Shown here: positions 22,753 to 35,509 of the stretch, in pieces
Layout: each line of letters begins with the position of its first letter
Position numbering within the stretch: the stretch's first letter is position 1
DNA from: Utricularia gibba
Lineage: Eukaryota; Streptophyta; Magnoliopsida; Lamiales; Lentibulariaceae
NCBI GenBank assembly: GCA_002189035.1
Contig: NEEC01000018.1
Location: 1,798,001 to 1,862,000 of the forward strand
Length of the DNA: 64,000 nt
Direction of reading: 5' to 3'
Position numbers and translations under genes: made by a program
The notes under the pieces: model-generated
What the model saw: the letters and a program-made list of their open reading frames with translations, nothing else
Databases searched by the model: none
Told to the model about the DNA's origin: nothing

Positions 22753-24848
22753 ATGCCTGCTCCAAACGCCTTCATCCTCCTGCTGCTGATTGGCCTCGCC
22801 GCGTCTGCCGATCGGAGGTCAGAGCTCGAGGCTTTGATGGGGATCAAATCCTCTCTCGACCCCAGAAGCGTCTACCTGTCGTCGTGGACGGCGGCCGGCG
22901 ACCCTTGCGGGTTCGAGGGAGTGGCGTGTGATGAGTACGGGAGAGTTGTCAATATTTCCCTGCAAGGGAAAGGGCTCACCGGAGAAGTGTCGGCGGCGGT
23001 GGGGGGGCTGAGGGCGCTCTCCGGACTCTTCTTGCATTACAATGCTTTGCAGGGTGAGATTCCGAAGGAGATAGCGAATCTATCTGGGCTGACTGATCTT
23101 TATCTCAACGTTAACAATCTGTCTGGATCCATTCCGAGAGAACTAGGGAGAATGCCCAGTCTTCAAGGTTCGTCTTCCTGTTTGCGTCAGCATTTTTATA
23201 TTGCATCGTGTTGCTTCAAAGTAATCACCTTTTTCGCAGTTCTGGAGCTAAGCGACAACCAGCTCACCGGGGGATACCTCCATCATTAGGCGACTTGAAC
23301 AAACTAACTGTTCTAGCTTTACAAGGCAATCGCCTCTCGGGTCCGGTTCCGGCCGGGCTTGCAGGTATTCCTCCCCTGAGAATACTCGATCTTCGGAGCA
23401 ATGGTCTTTCAGGGGCTGTCTCCACTGGTAAAAAGAATGCTAAAACCACAAGTGATTCTCATATTCCTTCCTAATCCTCATGTTGCTCTGTTTTTCCCTA
23501 CTGTTTTCAAGGTTTTCTGAGGCTGAAAGAAGGTTTCCAATATGGAAATAACACAGGCCTGTGTGGCTCTGGCTTCCCAAACCTCACAGCTTGTTCGAGG
23601 TGGGATGCCGGAGGTTTTGCGACCGTAGACACCTTCCCTCCGGCTGGCATAGAAACCATTGTCCCGAAAGCAGTTGATTTCAATAAGAATCCATCAAACA
23701 ATTCCTCACAGAGTTATCTATGGTTATGGATCTTCATGGGATCAGCTCTCTCAGTCTTAGCAGCAGCAGCCATTGTGATCTTGATACTGCTAGCTACACG
23801 TCGATCGGGACCGATAGAACCGGAGGCTGCACACAGCCTAGACACGCCGAAGGAGAGTTATAGGCAAAGCCACTCATTTCTAGAAGCAGCACAGAACTCC
23901 AACAGCTTCCTAGGATGCAAGTTCAACTTAGAAGATGTGATTTCGGCAACAGGGCATTTCTCGGAGAGGAATCTGCTAGGGAAGAGCAAGTTCACAGCAG
24001 TTTACAAGGGGACAATGCGAGACGGATCCATCGTGGCGATAAAGAGCGTCAACGAAATGAGCTGCAAATCAGAGGAGAATGAGCTGATACAAGGACTGAG
24101 CTTGTTGCTGTCTTTGAAGAATGAAAATGTGGTGAAACTGAGAGGCTTTTGCTGCTCTAAAGACAGAGGTGAATGCTTCCTGATCTATGAATTTGCTTCT
24201 AGAGGAAGTTTGTGCAGTTACCTCGATGATGGATTCAAGCGCAGGGGAGTTATTCTCGATTGGCCAACCAGAGTCTCCATTGTCCATGGAATTGCAAAAG
24301 GTAGGAACCCTATACAGAAAACCAATTTCCCTTTGTTCCATCCAATCATGCAAAATGTGCGTGCAGGTATCGATTATCTCCACAGAGAGGATCCAGAGAA
24401 GCCCTCCATCATCCACAAGAACATCTCAGTTGAGAAGGTTGTATTAGACCACAGTTGGAATCCGTTGATTCTCGACTCTGGGTTTCTCACGCTTCTTGCG
24501 GACGACGTCGTTTACTCGGCCATCAAAGTAAGCGCCGCCTTGGGGTACATGGCGCCGGAGTATATCACCACCGGGAAGTTCACAAAGAAAACCGACGTTT
24601 ACGCATTCGGAGTTATCGTCCTCCAGGCTATCTCCGGAAGGAAGGTGCTTTCACCCTCCACAACAGCCGCAATGGAGGCCGGAAAATGGGAAGATCTCGT
24701 AGACATGAATCCGGATTTCAAATTTAGTAGAATTCAGGCAGCGCGGTTGTTGCAGATTGCCTTGGATTGTACGGACGAGCTACCGGAGAAAAGACCGACG
24801 ATGGCCGCTGTGGTGGGAGAGTTGAATGAACTCGAATTGGAAGACTAG
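22753..24848 (+). CDS. LRR receptor-like pseudokinase (frameshift in LRR exon)
   Basis: Four exons: 22753-23167, 23240-23427, 23512-24300 and 24367-24848. A signal peptide (MPAPNAFILLLLIGLAAS) is followed by the LRRNT_2 cap with a short Cys pair (GDPCGFEGVACD), about five LRRs, a spacer with CSRWDAGG, a transmembrane helix (LWLWIFMGSALSVLAAAAIV), and a protein-kinase-like domain. The kinase core is degenerate: the Gly loop reads LLGKSKFTAVYKG, the HRD motif is HKN, and DFG is DSG. The VAIK lysine and an APEY segment remain. It resembles the plant LRR class with At5g51560 and At4g22730, where this degeneration is shared, so it is probably a signalling pseudokinase. The frame breaks in a G5 run at 23269-23273; one extra G restores GIPPSLGDL and gives 624 residues. 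Confidence 0.85.
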
Positions 24849-25207
24849 ATGGATATACGTAAGCATGGTTAATCCAAATATTAAAAGTTGTTGGGCCGGT
24901 TTATTGGGCTTCAGAAATCGATTTTTTTTATTTTGTATTTTTTCATGTTTTTTAATACCGAAAATTGTAAGCTTTACTGAATTGTCATAATTGCCCCTAT
25001 GGGGTCGTATAGTGTTCCAATTTGTACTGAAACCCAAAATCTTCGGTGTATTTCGAAACCTAACTACAGTTTTTTGTCTGGATTTCTTCCCATCAAGCGG
25101 CGATTGCGCGATTGGAGAATTGTATGTTCAAGCCTCGGGTGTAGTTTCTTTGTAATAAAAATCCCTTCTTGACGCGAAAGTCAAGTTTATTCTCATAAAG
25201 GGTGGAT
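24849..25207. promoter_or_regulatory. Cornichon upstream region with site II motifs
   Basis: The short gap before the cornichon gene contains TGGGCC at 24892-24897 and TGGGCT at 24905-24910, about 300 bases before the start codon. It also includes the 3' end of the LRR pseudokinase transcript. Confidence 0.4.
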
Positions 25208-26302
25208 ATGGGAGATGTGTTGGCTTGGCTCCTGTTTTTCTTCATACTCGTAGCCATCCTTATCATGATTGTTTTTCAGGTAATACACCTTAAGACCCTG
25301 ATGTCAAAATTTCAGCTTTTCGGGGTTTACGATTGTTTCTGTATCTTAAAGTGGCATACTAGTTCTGCTGATGCGTTGGAATTGTGACTTTTGCTCTGGT
25401 ATCAATAGCCAATTTGTTTGCCATCGTTGGTTTAGTGAAAATACAGGCTAAGTTTCGGATTGGTGTTTATTTTGGAAAGACTCGCATCCCATCTCTTCTC
25501 ATTTTCATTACCTCTCATATATGGTGTTCAGGGTTGAGGGTTTGTGAATTGATTATGAAACTTTCTTGTCATAACAGTACAAGATGTAGATATTGGACAA
25601 GAAAAACTTATCAAGTCCCTAGCCAGATGAACTATTATAGAAATTCCTAGGAATTAAAATGTGGATGTGTGTGTGTCTTCAGAAGATTTCGCTCCTGTGT
25701 CCTTCATGGTAATGGTGCTTTGATCTTCTTGTTTTATTTATGCAGCTCATGTGCTTGGCTGATCTAGAATTTGATTATATCAACCCTTACGACTCCGCCT
25801 CCCGGATAAATAAAGTGGTTCTGCCGGAGTTCATAGTACAAGCTGTCTTATGCTTTCTCTTCCTGATAACTGGTCACTGGGCAATGTCACTATTCTGCAT
25901 TCCATATCTGTACTATAATGTGAAACTGTAAGATCACTTACTCCCTCCTCGTAAGCGTTTTCTGTGTTACTGCTCCAACAGCTTCCTTCCCTCTCTGTGA
26001 ATATCCGCATTCCCACCATAGAAATAATGTCGTGTGTTTCTGAAAGTTCAGGTACCTGGAAGGTAAACACCTCGTCGACGTGACAGAGATCTTCAACCAA
26101 CTCAACTGGGAAAAGAAGCAAAGGCTCATCAAACTGGGCTACATCATACTTCTCCTATTTATGTGCTTGTTCTGGTAACTTTCTCCACATTGTTTGAATT
26201 CCCCAGAAGCCATGAGGAGTTGATTCACTTACAGGATTCCATTGTTGATGTGCTTGTAGGATGATATACAGCGCTCTCGAAGATGACGAGCATCCCTTTT
26301 AG
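25208..26302 (+). CDS. Cornichon family protein (ER cargo receptor)
   Basis: Four exons: 25208-25279, 25746-25927, 26052-26174 and 26260-26302, totalling 140 codons. The protein starts MGDVLAWLLFFFILVAILI and carries the cornichon signature CLADLEFDYINPYDS, then PEFIVQAVLCFLFLITGHW, LPYLYYN-like IPYLYYNVKL, HLVDVTEIFNQLNWEKK and a last helix ending MIYSALEDDE. Three hydrophobic segments fit the family. Cornichons are ER-membrane cargo receptors that load membrane proteins into COPII vesicles; plant members sort transporters. An ATG two codons upstream (25202) is possible, but MGD is the family start. Intron 1 is the longest (466 bases). Confidence 0.95.
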
Positions 26303-27245
26303 CCATTTCTAACTGATCAAAAGAGCTGAGCTCTCAGGCCTCTTGTTGTGTGGATTGTCTTGTAACTTCATTTCTTTCCCTCAAGTTGTGTTCTTTATGC
26401 CTCTCTTGTTTGTTTGATTTAGTAAATTTGATATATCGAAAAATATTTTAATAGATAAATATTAAAATATATAAATGTTTTAAATATCATATTTGATTTA
26501 ATATGTTGGATTATTATATTTTTTTAGATAAATTATGAATACACATTCTTTTTAGAACGTATATCAAATATTATAATGAGGTGAAAAAAGTTATTTTTTT
26601 AGATAAATTATGATTGTTTAATTTTTTTTAAACAAATTAAGAAGAAGGTTATAGAAAAAATAGTTATTTGAAAATGAGGTGAAAAAAGTTATGAAATTAA
26701 AATTATTTTATTAACATTAAAAAGAATAAAATTGTTTTATACTATTTGTGATATTTAAATTTGACTCCTTTCACTTTCATTTAATTTTTCACATTCTAAA
26801 TATTTGAAATTTTAATCACATCTTTTTTTGCTTTGGAAATTAATAATTCATGTCATCTAATTTTTGTAGTATCTCATAATATCATAATTTCATTTTACCA
26901 TATTTTTAATTTTTTATTTACAATTTAATGTAATAATTATTAATTTATTTACTACATGGAATAATAAAAATTCGAATATACATATTTTAACACCTGAATT
27001 TGATTAAATTATAAAATAATATTATCAGTTTTATAAATAAAAATATTGAAAAATGTTAAAGTGTATAAATAAATATAAAAACCACAAATAGCATAAATTA
27101 CCAATTTTAAAAACAAAAATGATGCCTATTGCCATAAGCTCCTGCAAGTTGATGGAGCAACCAGGCGTTGGGAGATCACAGAGGAATGTTGTTTTTATTT
27201 CTGTCACCGGAACGGAAACCCTTTTTCCGGTACGGCGGCGCTGCT
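26303..27245. other. AT-rich convergent intergenic region
   Basis: Lies between the convergent cornichon and PHT5 genes. It is strongly AT-rich from about 26420 to 27120, with no coding frame or transposon structure that I can identify. The ends should contain the two 3' UTRs. Confidence 0.45.
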
Positions 27246-30200
27246 TCAGTACAGAGTGTTGTAGGTGCATAAGGTGGCAACGATGGAGGCAATGCAGATC
27301 AGTAGAGAAGGAACCAGGGTGACGTTTAGCAGCAAGTTCTCGCCTAAATAGCCTGCCAATGTGATCGTCGCGTCCGCCACCACTCGCGCCAGCGTTCCGG
27401 CCTCCGTGGATAGCAGCCCGCCATTGTAGGTTCCTCGAGAAAGCCGGGACGACATTACTCGCGACAGCAATGATAAGTTCACTCCTGTGGAAAACAATGG
27501 AGGCATTTCATGAATCTGTACAATGAGCATGATCGAAAAGGGGTAACCGGAAACATGGAGCAGCATGCCTTCCAGTACTTCGGCAGCTACGAACATGATG
27601 AGCCCGGAGCAGACGTATTGCAGAACAGAATACTTGATGAAGAAGTTGAAGCTGAAGAGTATGCCGACGAGAACAACTACTTCGGATGCTATGAGCATTT
27701 GCCTGTGGATGAGATGGGGAAGCTGATGAGCAGGATCTCAAAAGGAGAAGCATGGCGGCAAGAGACTTCACCTGTCTTCATACATGTTGCTTAAGTAATG
27801 CCCAACAATGATGTTTACTGGAAGAACGGTCAGGCCGAGGCAAGCAAGGAATAGCGATACGGAGCTTGTTGTCCATTTGAAGTAGTGGGAGGTGACAACA
27901 CTGGACTCTGAAAGAAGAATCTCCATCGCGTATTTGAGCATAAAATAGATCAACAGTTGAACCTGAAGGGAGAATATGGTTCATGTCTCAGTAAGATTTC
28001 AAGCCTAAACTTCATCTACGAGAGCCAAAGGTGTTACCTTGACAGATGGGGTGAGCAGTCTGTAAGCTGATCCCAGAGAGTTGGCTGGGAGACGAGACAC
28101 TTCAGAAGCATCTTCGCTTGCATCACAATCTTGATCTTCCTCATCTTGTTCAGCTTCATTGTCGTGTACAGTTTCTGCTGAATGAAGCAAAGGTTGTACA
28201 AGTCCCTTCTCAAGATTGTCGGTTTGAACTGTTGAAACAAAGACTATCCATCAGGTTTGCTCGACAATGCAAAATGCTGAAGAACCTGCTCTTTTCCTGT
28301 GCATACCTGAATCAGCTTCCTGCACTGTGGGAGTTGGCTCGGTGGGACGCGCCGGTTCACTGAAGGAGATCCACAGCCAAACTAAGTAGATCAGCCATGC
28401 AAGCGTCATTACCCAACCAGGCAAGGTGTCCTGGTTAAAGGTGACGTTGAAGAGCTTGAACTCAGTCTGAAGCAGGCCAGCTAACGCAGGGCCACATGCC
28501 ATTCCCAAAGCACTAGCACTAACGAATCCAGCAGAGGCCTGCATCCGTATTTTAAGGGGCACACAGTCACTAATGTAGCGCCGGTTGACTGCTCTGGCGG
28601 AGCCCAAGCTGCAAGAACATGTGCAATCTTATGAAAGTTAACCATGGAAACACACTATGAAAGCAGAACAGAGAGGCTCCTCCCTACCCGCAAAATACTC
28701 TGCCAAGCAGAAGTATGGTGAGAGAGTGGGTGTCATAAGCCATTGCATACATGGCATTACCAACCAAAAGAACTATGCTGCTGAACACCAGGGGCCTGAA
28801 ATATGATCTGTTGGACCAAGCGCTGAAATACACAGAGGAAAACACTTGTGCGATCGCCATTGCTCCGATCACGATGCCACAAACTGTTGCTGGTGCTCCC
28901 AGGCTCATGGAGTAGTCATCAGCTGTGGGAACAATAATGTATGTGTTGACCATGTACAGGAAAGTGTTCACCAAATTCAGAAGGAGGGACATGAAGTGGT
29001 AGCGCTGATCATCAATCTGCTCTTCTGCAGGGAATGGGAGCTGTTCTGGCATGATTAGTGCATGTTGGCCCAAAAACTGAAGGAAGTTTGTTGAGTGGGT
29101 TAATCTGTCAACAGCTGACTGCAGTGAGTCTACTACAGGATCCTGCAAGGATATCATTGGAATGGTAGTTAGCAAAAGGGAAAAAAAGGAAGTTGGCAAA
29201 AAAGATGTGCATTTTCCAATGAATCAAACAGAACTGGCCAAACCTGAAGAGGGAGTAACGATGGTTCATCATAAATTGATAAGTAACTTCCTTGGCGATC
29301 CTGAAGATCTGCAATATTCCTAGAAATGGCTCCAACAACAGCTCCAAGACCCTGCAATAACACATCAGCAATAAGTGAAATCAAGCAACTCTTTTTACTG
29401 GATGCAGACGGTAATACTGAGTTTTTCATCCAACTTGCTGAAAGGGGAAGGCAAAGTGGAACCAGTGAGATTGCTTGACCTTACCACATGCTTGAAAACT
29501 TGCTGTAGCTGGGAGTATGGATGATTAGCACGGGTTTTGACGTAGTAATCTGTAAATTTGTACCCAAACCGCTTGTCGAACTTCTTAAGGATCTTCCTGA
29601 TACCAATGGCATTCATTTCCACAAAAAGGAGGAGTTGTAAGAGATCCTGGCCGATGGCTCTGTAGGCTTCTCGGAGCTCAGATGCTCTGGAAAAGTCAGG
29701 CTGGTCCCTAAGAGAATAATGCTGTTGATTCAGCTCAGCTATCCTGTTCGCAAGAACACCTTGCTGCTCCAACATGAAGAGAACAGTCTTTTCTATCTGC
29801 AAATAAGTTTAGCATACAGCAAAAAAGTTTGAGGAAGAGCAACGTGAATGTAGGCATATGGGTTAAAGCTAGGAACTTCACCTGATCATCTAGCATCCTA
29901 CAGAAATCCTTGAGAACATGTCTTCGATCCAGAGCTCCTGTCTCAATTTGGCTGGCGTACTGCTTCACCTTTTTCTTCATTAGCTTGTAGTTGATGTAGT
30001 ACCTGAGATCATTTAAGTAAAGGTCAAATGTATTTCAAAGCCAAACCTTTCAAGTCACCTGCACTGAGTGATTAAAATCTCAAAGGACATCAAAGAGAAG
30101 GCTCATGCATGTATACAAAACTTCCTCAAGACACTGCATCCATACGATTCTAGGCCGAGTTTTCAAATGGTGTTGTCACAAGCAGAAGACTATCCCAATA

Positions 30201-30340
30201 ATGAAAAACAATCTACAAATTCAACTGGTTACAAACAATCTAGAACAGAAAAGATTTGAATGTCAAATTTAGCTAAATGACGCGTACCTACACCATTGTT
30301 GAATTTGGCTTTCCTTCAGCCTTTTCCCGAAGGCAACCAT
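27246..30340 (-). CDS. SPX domain-containing vacuolar phosphate transporter (PHT5/VPT, SPX-MFS)
   Basis: Ten minus-strand exons: 30288-30340, 29882-30002, 29485-29796, 29244-29351, 28688-29142, 28307-28608, 28038-28228, 27772-27962, 27569-27702 and 27246-27484. They sum to 702 codons with phase closed throughout; Arabidopsis PHT5 proteins are about 700 residues. The N-terminal SPX domain ([45 protein letters not shown]) holds the basic inositol-pyrophosphate-binding cluster. The MFS part follows, with [39 protein letters not shown] and an acidic loop of about 60 residues between the two halves. These tonoplast proteins move phosphate into the vacuole; the SPX domain senses cellular phosphate status through inositol pyrophosphates. 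The last intron is GC-AG (exon ends at 27569). A leader intron upstream is likely. Confidence 0.96.
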
Positions 30341-32689
30341 CTCTCTCTGTTGTTCACAAATTCAGAAAGGGGGTGAGAAACTGATTAACACATCATCTGT
30401 GTATTAAAAAAGCTCTAAATTGAAACACAAGAACTCCCGAATCCTAGGAGAACACCCTGATTTACAGCTACACGTATCCACTCATCAAGAACCATATAAC
30501 TTTCCTACAATGACGTTTTTTCTTCAATGTGGAAATGCTTCCTTCGCCACCTATGACGACATTCTTCCATTCCCCAAAAGGACATAACCATCTCAAATGA
30601 AATGAAGCAATAAGCACCCTTCATAATGTAATACAGAACGATGATATTATAGTAGTAAAATCACTCAGATTTCGTGGCCTTACATGTATCAGAACTGTTC
30701 ACCTGCGGCAATATACTCACAAACAACTCTTTTCATGAATAGTTAGAGTCCTCGAGGATCACCCAGTTACAAAAAAAATCAATTATGCACTATAACTTTC
30801 CAGCCGCCCAGCTGACAACATACCCCACTGTCACTCTTATCTCGCTAAACGAAACGATAAAGGCACAATTTTTTTTTATCTCCATCTGCCTCACAACTAT
30901 TTCTCTCCACTAAAATAAAAAAAAAAAAGTTGGAAACTTTACACAAAAAACAAATATGAAAAGCACCAGCCAGCGCACTACACACATTTCCAAAATCAGA
31001 AACACCATTAGCAGAGACGCAGAACATCTCTTTAGAAAAACACAAAAGAGTGTGACTTTCAGAGCGAAAACTGACAACAGCCGCTCCCCAAACCTTGAAA
31101 AATTCAAAGTCGCATGCAGAAATGCAATGAAACAGGGAGAGCATAGAATTGCATGCATACTTTTCAAATAAAACCTGTGTCGCGAGGTATGATCTTCTGG
31201 GGCGACGATAGGAATCAAGAATGAATGAGTCTATAGAGTAACGATACAAGATTTGTCTGTGTATACGTCGAGACGACGATGACGATGAGGGTGTCCGACG
31301 ATGGATGACAAAAAAGTTGGAAGCGGAGAAATAGGGCCGCCCGCACCCAATGATGAAGCAGAGCAATATTCGATCGCTTCTCACACGCGACTCCCCTTTG
31401 ATCCCTCCACCATTTTATGGCGATCTTTCAGTAATGGTAGTTACTGGGCAAGTTCCCCCTTCGGATAAACTCATGCTCCGCAGTAAATAGCCATTGCCTC
31501 TTCAATACAATGCACAAACAACCATGCTTCGCTGGGCCTGCCCATGTATCAAAAACCATTTAAAAGAAGAAGAATGTGAGTGCGACTGATTCCAACCCAA
31601 CGGGAATACGACGAGGAAACGGTCCCCATTCTCCACCGCACCTCCATTTGTTTGGCTTCAAATGAACAAGTGGAGAAGACGGTATGATGAGACCCGACAT
31701 TCACCTGGCCGTTTGATCAAAACCCACATCACCCAAATAGATTCGCAGCTAAAACGGCAGCATCGGAAACACTCCATTATTCATTGCGCTTACTACAAAA
31801 ATTTTCCCATTCCGATACCTTCTTAAAACAAAAGAATAATTCGTTTTCGATTTGATTAAAATTGTTTATTTTTGTTTGAATAGTATAATACAAATCAAAT
31901 TTCTATTTGATTGCTTAAATGAACTGTGAGCTAATTAAATATATTTAATTATATTATTATTAATATATTATTAAAAACAATTATTCTACTAAAAATTGGG
32001 CCAGGCTCTCGAATGGGCCCAATTATTGAATTCTCAAGTCCACTAATCTTTGAATGCGGCCCAAACACAAAGCCCAATTGTTTAGATTGATCGTCTTATT
32101 ACATTGATACATTTTATTCTCATGAAAACAATTTCTTTGACATATTGAACGCCTCTCAGTTTTTCCTTCGAATTTCTCAATCTTTAAAGTATATGTTTTT
32201 TTATTTTGATCACAACCACCGATTACACAAAGTTATGGGTCAGCTGTAGGTAAATAGCGTGACATTTTTTAATGTAAGATTCTGATTAAAATATGTGGTA
32301 TTATTTTCATGGTAAGTGGCCTATTATGTAAAAGCACGGGTGTTTTGTAATAGAGGCACGTTTTTTATTTTCAAAGCACGTGCATTCAATAATATTATAT
32401 GTTATAATATTAGGTATGTTTAAGCATTTTTTAATATTTATTACTCGTGACGGAGTGTGTTTATATATTAAATTAATGTTTTAGGATATAAATATTTAAA
32501 AATAGGCGATTTTTAATATTGGAAAAAATGCATTTAAAAAAAGTCGTTAATTATATTATTTTAAAAGGTAAGGATTTTTTTTTTTTTAGGAATTATTGAA
32601 GTTCTATAAATGGCGTCGCCGTGTTCACATTTCCGGTGAGGCTGCGGCCTGGGCATACAGTGGCAGCATCTTTTTCTTATTTAACTGAA
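30341..32689. promoter_or_regulatory. PHT5 leader intron, and divergent promoter region shared with IQD gene
   Basis: A splice acceptor (CAACAG) sits about 6 bases before the PHT5 start codon and a CACAG|GTTTTA donor at about 31174, so the PHT5 5' UTR probably has an intron of about 0.8 kb with its leader exon at about 31175-31400. Further right is AT-rich DNA with a cluster of site II motifs: TGGGCC at 31997-32002 and 32014-32019, GGCCCA at 32058-32063, AGCCCA at 32071-32076. These could serve either divergent gene. No coding frame supported. Confidence 0.45.
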
Positions 32690-35509
32690 ATGGGTGTGGC
32701 AGGGAGATGGTTGAAAGGCCTTTTCGGCCTCAAAACAAAGAAAGCATGCAGCCGTAAGGAGAAAGGCCGCCAGAAAGAATGCTATGAAGATGTTGAAGAG
32801 GCCAGGAAACGAGCTGTGGCCGTCGCTGCTGCAACCACCGCAGTCGCCGACACCCGCACGGCCGCTGCAGTGGCGAAACTCACGACCAATGGAAAGGGTA
32901 ATCGTAAAAGTAATAGTTCTTTGTCCTCGATCTTGGTTCGCCGGGAATGGGCGGCGGCTGTCACGATTCAGACGCGATTTCGGGGTTACCTGGTTAGTTT
33001 TTCAATTTAGTTTATTTTCTTCGCTTATTTTCATGCTGACAGAAGATTGTGTCAGTAAGGAAAAGAAAAGCTTTAACAACTCCCTCGACTTTCCAGTTTT
33101 TCAATGTGATGTCTCTGGGGTGCGTGATGTGAATTGAGCTTCTGGGTTGAGTGCGGAAATGGGTTTTCAATCTCGAAGGAGATTCGTTGCAGGAAACTGC
33201 AGCATTCTCATTACTGCCATCAATGGGAAATAAATATTAATAAAAAGCGTATATTTTCGAATATTGTATGAGATTAGGCACCTTCAGAAGTATTTATCTG
33301 CAGCTACAAGAGAAGTCTACCTGAGAATAGGGAGTGAAAACTAAACGGTAAAAAAGCAGCGGCCGGTGAATTCTTCTGGTTTTTGGATTAAAAAAGTTCA
33401 GCTAAAAAATACGGTGCGTTTAATGAGACGAAGGACTTGCGTTTTAATTCAATGGGCCTGTGGGGTTAGTGTAGCTTTTACGCAGTCAAAACGAATAATT
33501 GTAAATTTTGGAGTGTGGGGTAAAAAGCTCTGTACGGTCAAGCGTGGGGATTCGATCTTGGCTGTGTTCGTTCTTTGCGTAGTATGAGGGAAAGAACACT
33601 CTTTTGTAGGAAAATGAGGTTGTTTTGTAGCTCATTTGTATGTTTCTACCCGCATAATACTAAAAAGCCATTGGTAACATTCAGCAGTAGCCTTTTCCCC
33701 GTGAATCAATAATTGAGATTGCTGACTTTTTGTAGAGCCCCTTGAATGAGGTGTTGTGGAATCCAGATACAAAACTTCTGAAAATTGGATATAGTAGAAA
33801 TTCATTGGTTTCTAGTGAAACATGCCAGCTCTATGATACCTTGTGTATTTGCTTTATATCTGGGATTTGACTCTTGGACATTTGATTGATATGTGTATTC
33901 ATGACTACCGGCAGATGTGTTTCACTTTATGGGGCCAAGTTGTTCACACTTTCGTGACTATCATTTCATTCCATTGTTTTCTTGATTTCCCATTTCTTTA
34001 CCGTGAAAGGTGGGTAGATAGAGGAACTGGCAACTCCTCTGCAGTGCTTCTTTTTTCTCCTCTTTGGAGTACAAAGCTCCATGACATGTCTCCTTCCCTT
34101 CAGACTTCCACTTTTTACCAGAGTAGGAAAATCAAAATTCTTCACTTCTGCTTGGTTTCATGTGGAGCAAATGTGATACTCTTCATAAAATCAGATTCCC
34201 CTTTCTGGGTGTTTTCTAATTATTAATACGCACTGAGATTTTACGAGGGGGGCGGCCCTTTCCTTGGGAGTCTAATCATACACCCCTACCTCAACATGGG
34301 TTGCAGGGATCCTCTGTCAAATTCATTGAGTCATTAATGCTGCTGCTTAATGATCCCTGTTTTTGAGCCTATTCTCCTTGACATTGTTTTGAAGTCATGC
34401 CTCATGCTGTGCATGTGGTAAAAGTTTGCTTATTTTAAACTGCTGTGTGTAGTCCAGGAGAGCTCTCCGGGCACTAAAAGGTCTAGTGAAGCTTCAAGCA
34501 CTGGTTAGAGGCTACCTTGTGAGAAAACAGACTGCACAGTTTCTGCAGCGGTTGCAGACACTTGTAAGAGTGCAAGCAAAAGCCTGTGACTGTAGAGCCT
34601 TCAGCTCTGAGTTGGGGATCAGGAATTCTTCTTATCTCAGACACTTGGTAAAGTTAAAAAGCATCTTGTTCTGTATATCATTGTTGTGATCAACAATGGA
34701 GTCTGAGACTAATCCAATGATGAATAGGGGCCTGGAACTCCTGAGAAACATGAATACAGAGCAGGGAGAATGAAACATGGAGGGCCAATGTGTCTGAAGG
34801 TCCATTTTGCTTTCATGGTTTCATCCTTTTGATCAGTATCATTCAACATTTTGTTGTGGTTTCACTGCAGAAAGCTGGCTCATTGTCAACAGAAGGCGAG
34901 CACTACAATGCAGACAGGGCGCATATTCTAAGAGATGATGAAAGGAATTTCAAGATTTTAGAAGTGGACGGTGGAATTCAGAAAACAATGCACAAAAATA
35001 GGAGATTCATCTATCCATCATACTACAACAGCACACGCAGGGAAGGAAAATGCAAGAGCTTTTCTGTGTCAAAAGACACCTTCATGAGTCCATCATCTGG
35101 TGAAGTTCAGTCTCTCAGCCATTTTGAGTACGATCATTGCACTGATGACTACGATGAGGGCCATCTCAGTCCCATGTTCTATTTCTCAAGGGGTAAGAAG
35201 GAAATGTATACGCCTACAAGGAGCCATGGAACGACCAGCTGCTACCAAGGTAGCTATCTCGTTCATCCAAGTTATATGGCTTACACAGAATCATCAAAGG
35301 CCAAGGTGAGATCTTTCAGCGTCCCTAAACAGAGGAACCAACCGTTGGAGAGATCCTACTCGTTGACAAAGAGGTATAACGCTTATGGAGATTCAGGGCC
35401 AATGATGCAGAGAGGAATGGGTACAATTGATGACAGAGAGTATCCTGGATCTGGCCTTTTGGATGGCTTTGGAATGCCCATCAGCAGCCATTGGCGCAGA
35501 TGCCAGTAG
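32690..35509 (+). CDS. IQ-domain (IQD) calmodulin-binding protein
   Basis: Four exons: 32690-32992, 34453-34647, 34728-34799 and 34871-35509, totalling 403 codons with phase closed. The N terminus [18 protein letters not shown] is the typical IQD start. The IQ67 domain spans the first intron, as in this family: [11 protein letters not shown], then [40 protein letters not shown]. The C-terminal half is Ser/Tyr-rich and contains the RSFSVPKQR-type motif seen in IQD22/IQD25-like members. IQDs bind calmodulin and microtubules and scaffold calcium signalling in cell-shape control. The first intron is long (1.46 kb), typical when it interrupts the IQ67 domain. The start at 32690 is preferred over the in-frame ATG at 32621. 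Confidence 0.93.

Noticed and set aside
30845-31384. 179-codon minus-strand open frame upstream of PHT5
   Set aside because: Low-complexity Phe/Ser/Cys composition, spans the probable leader exon and intron; no homologue recognised.
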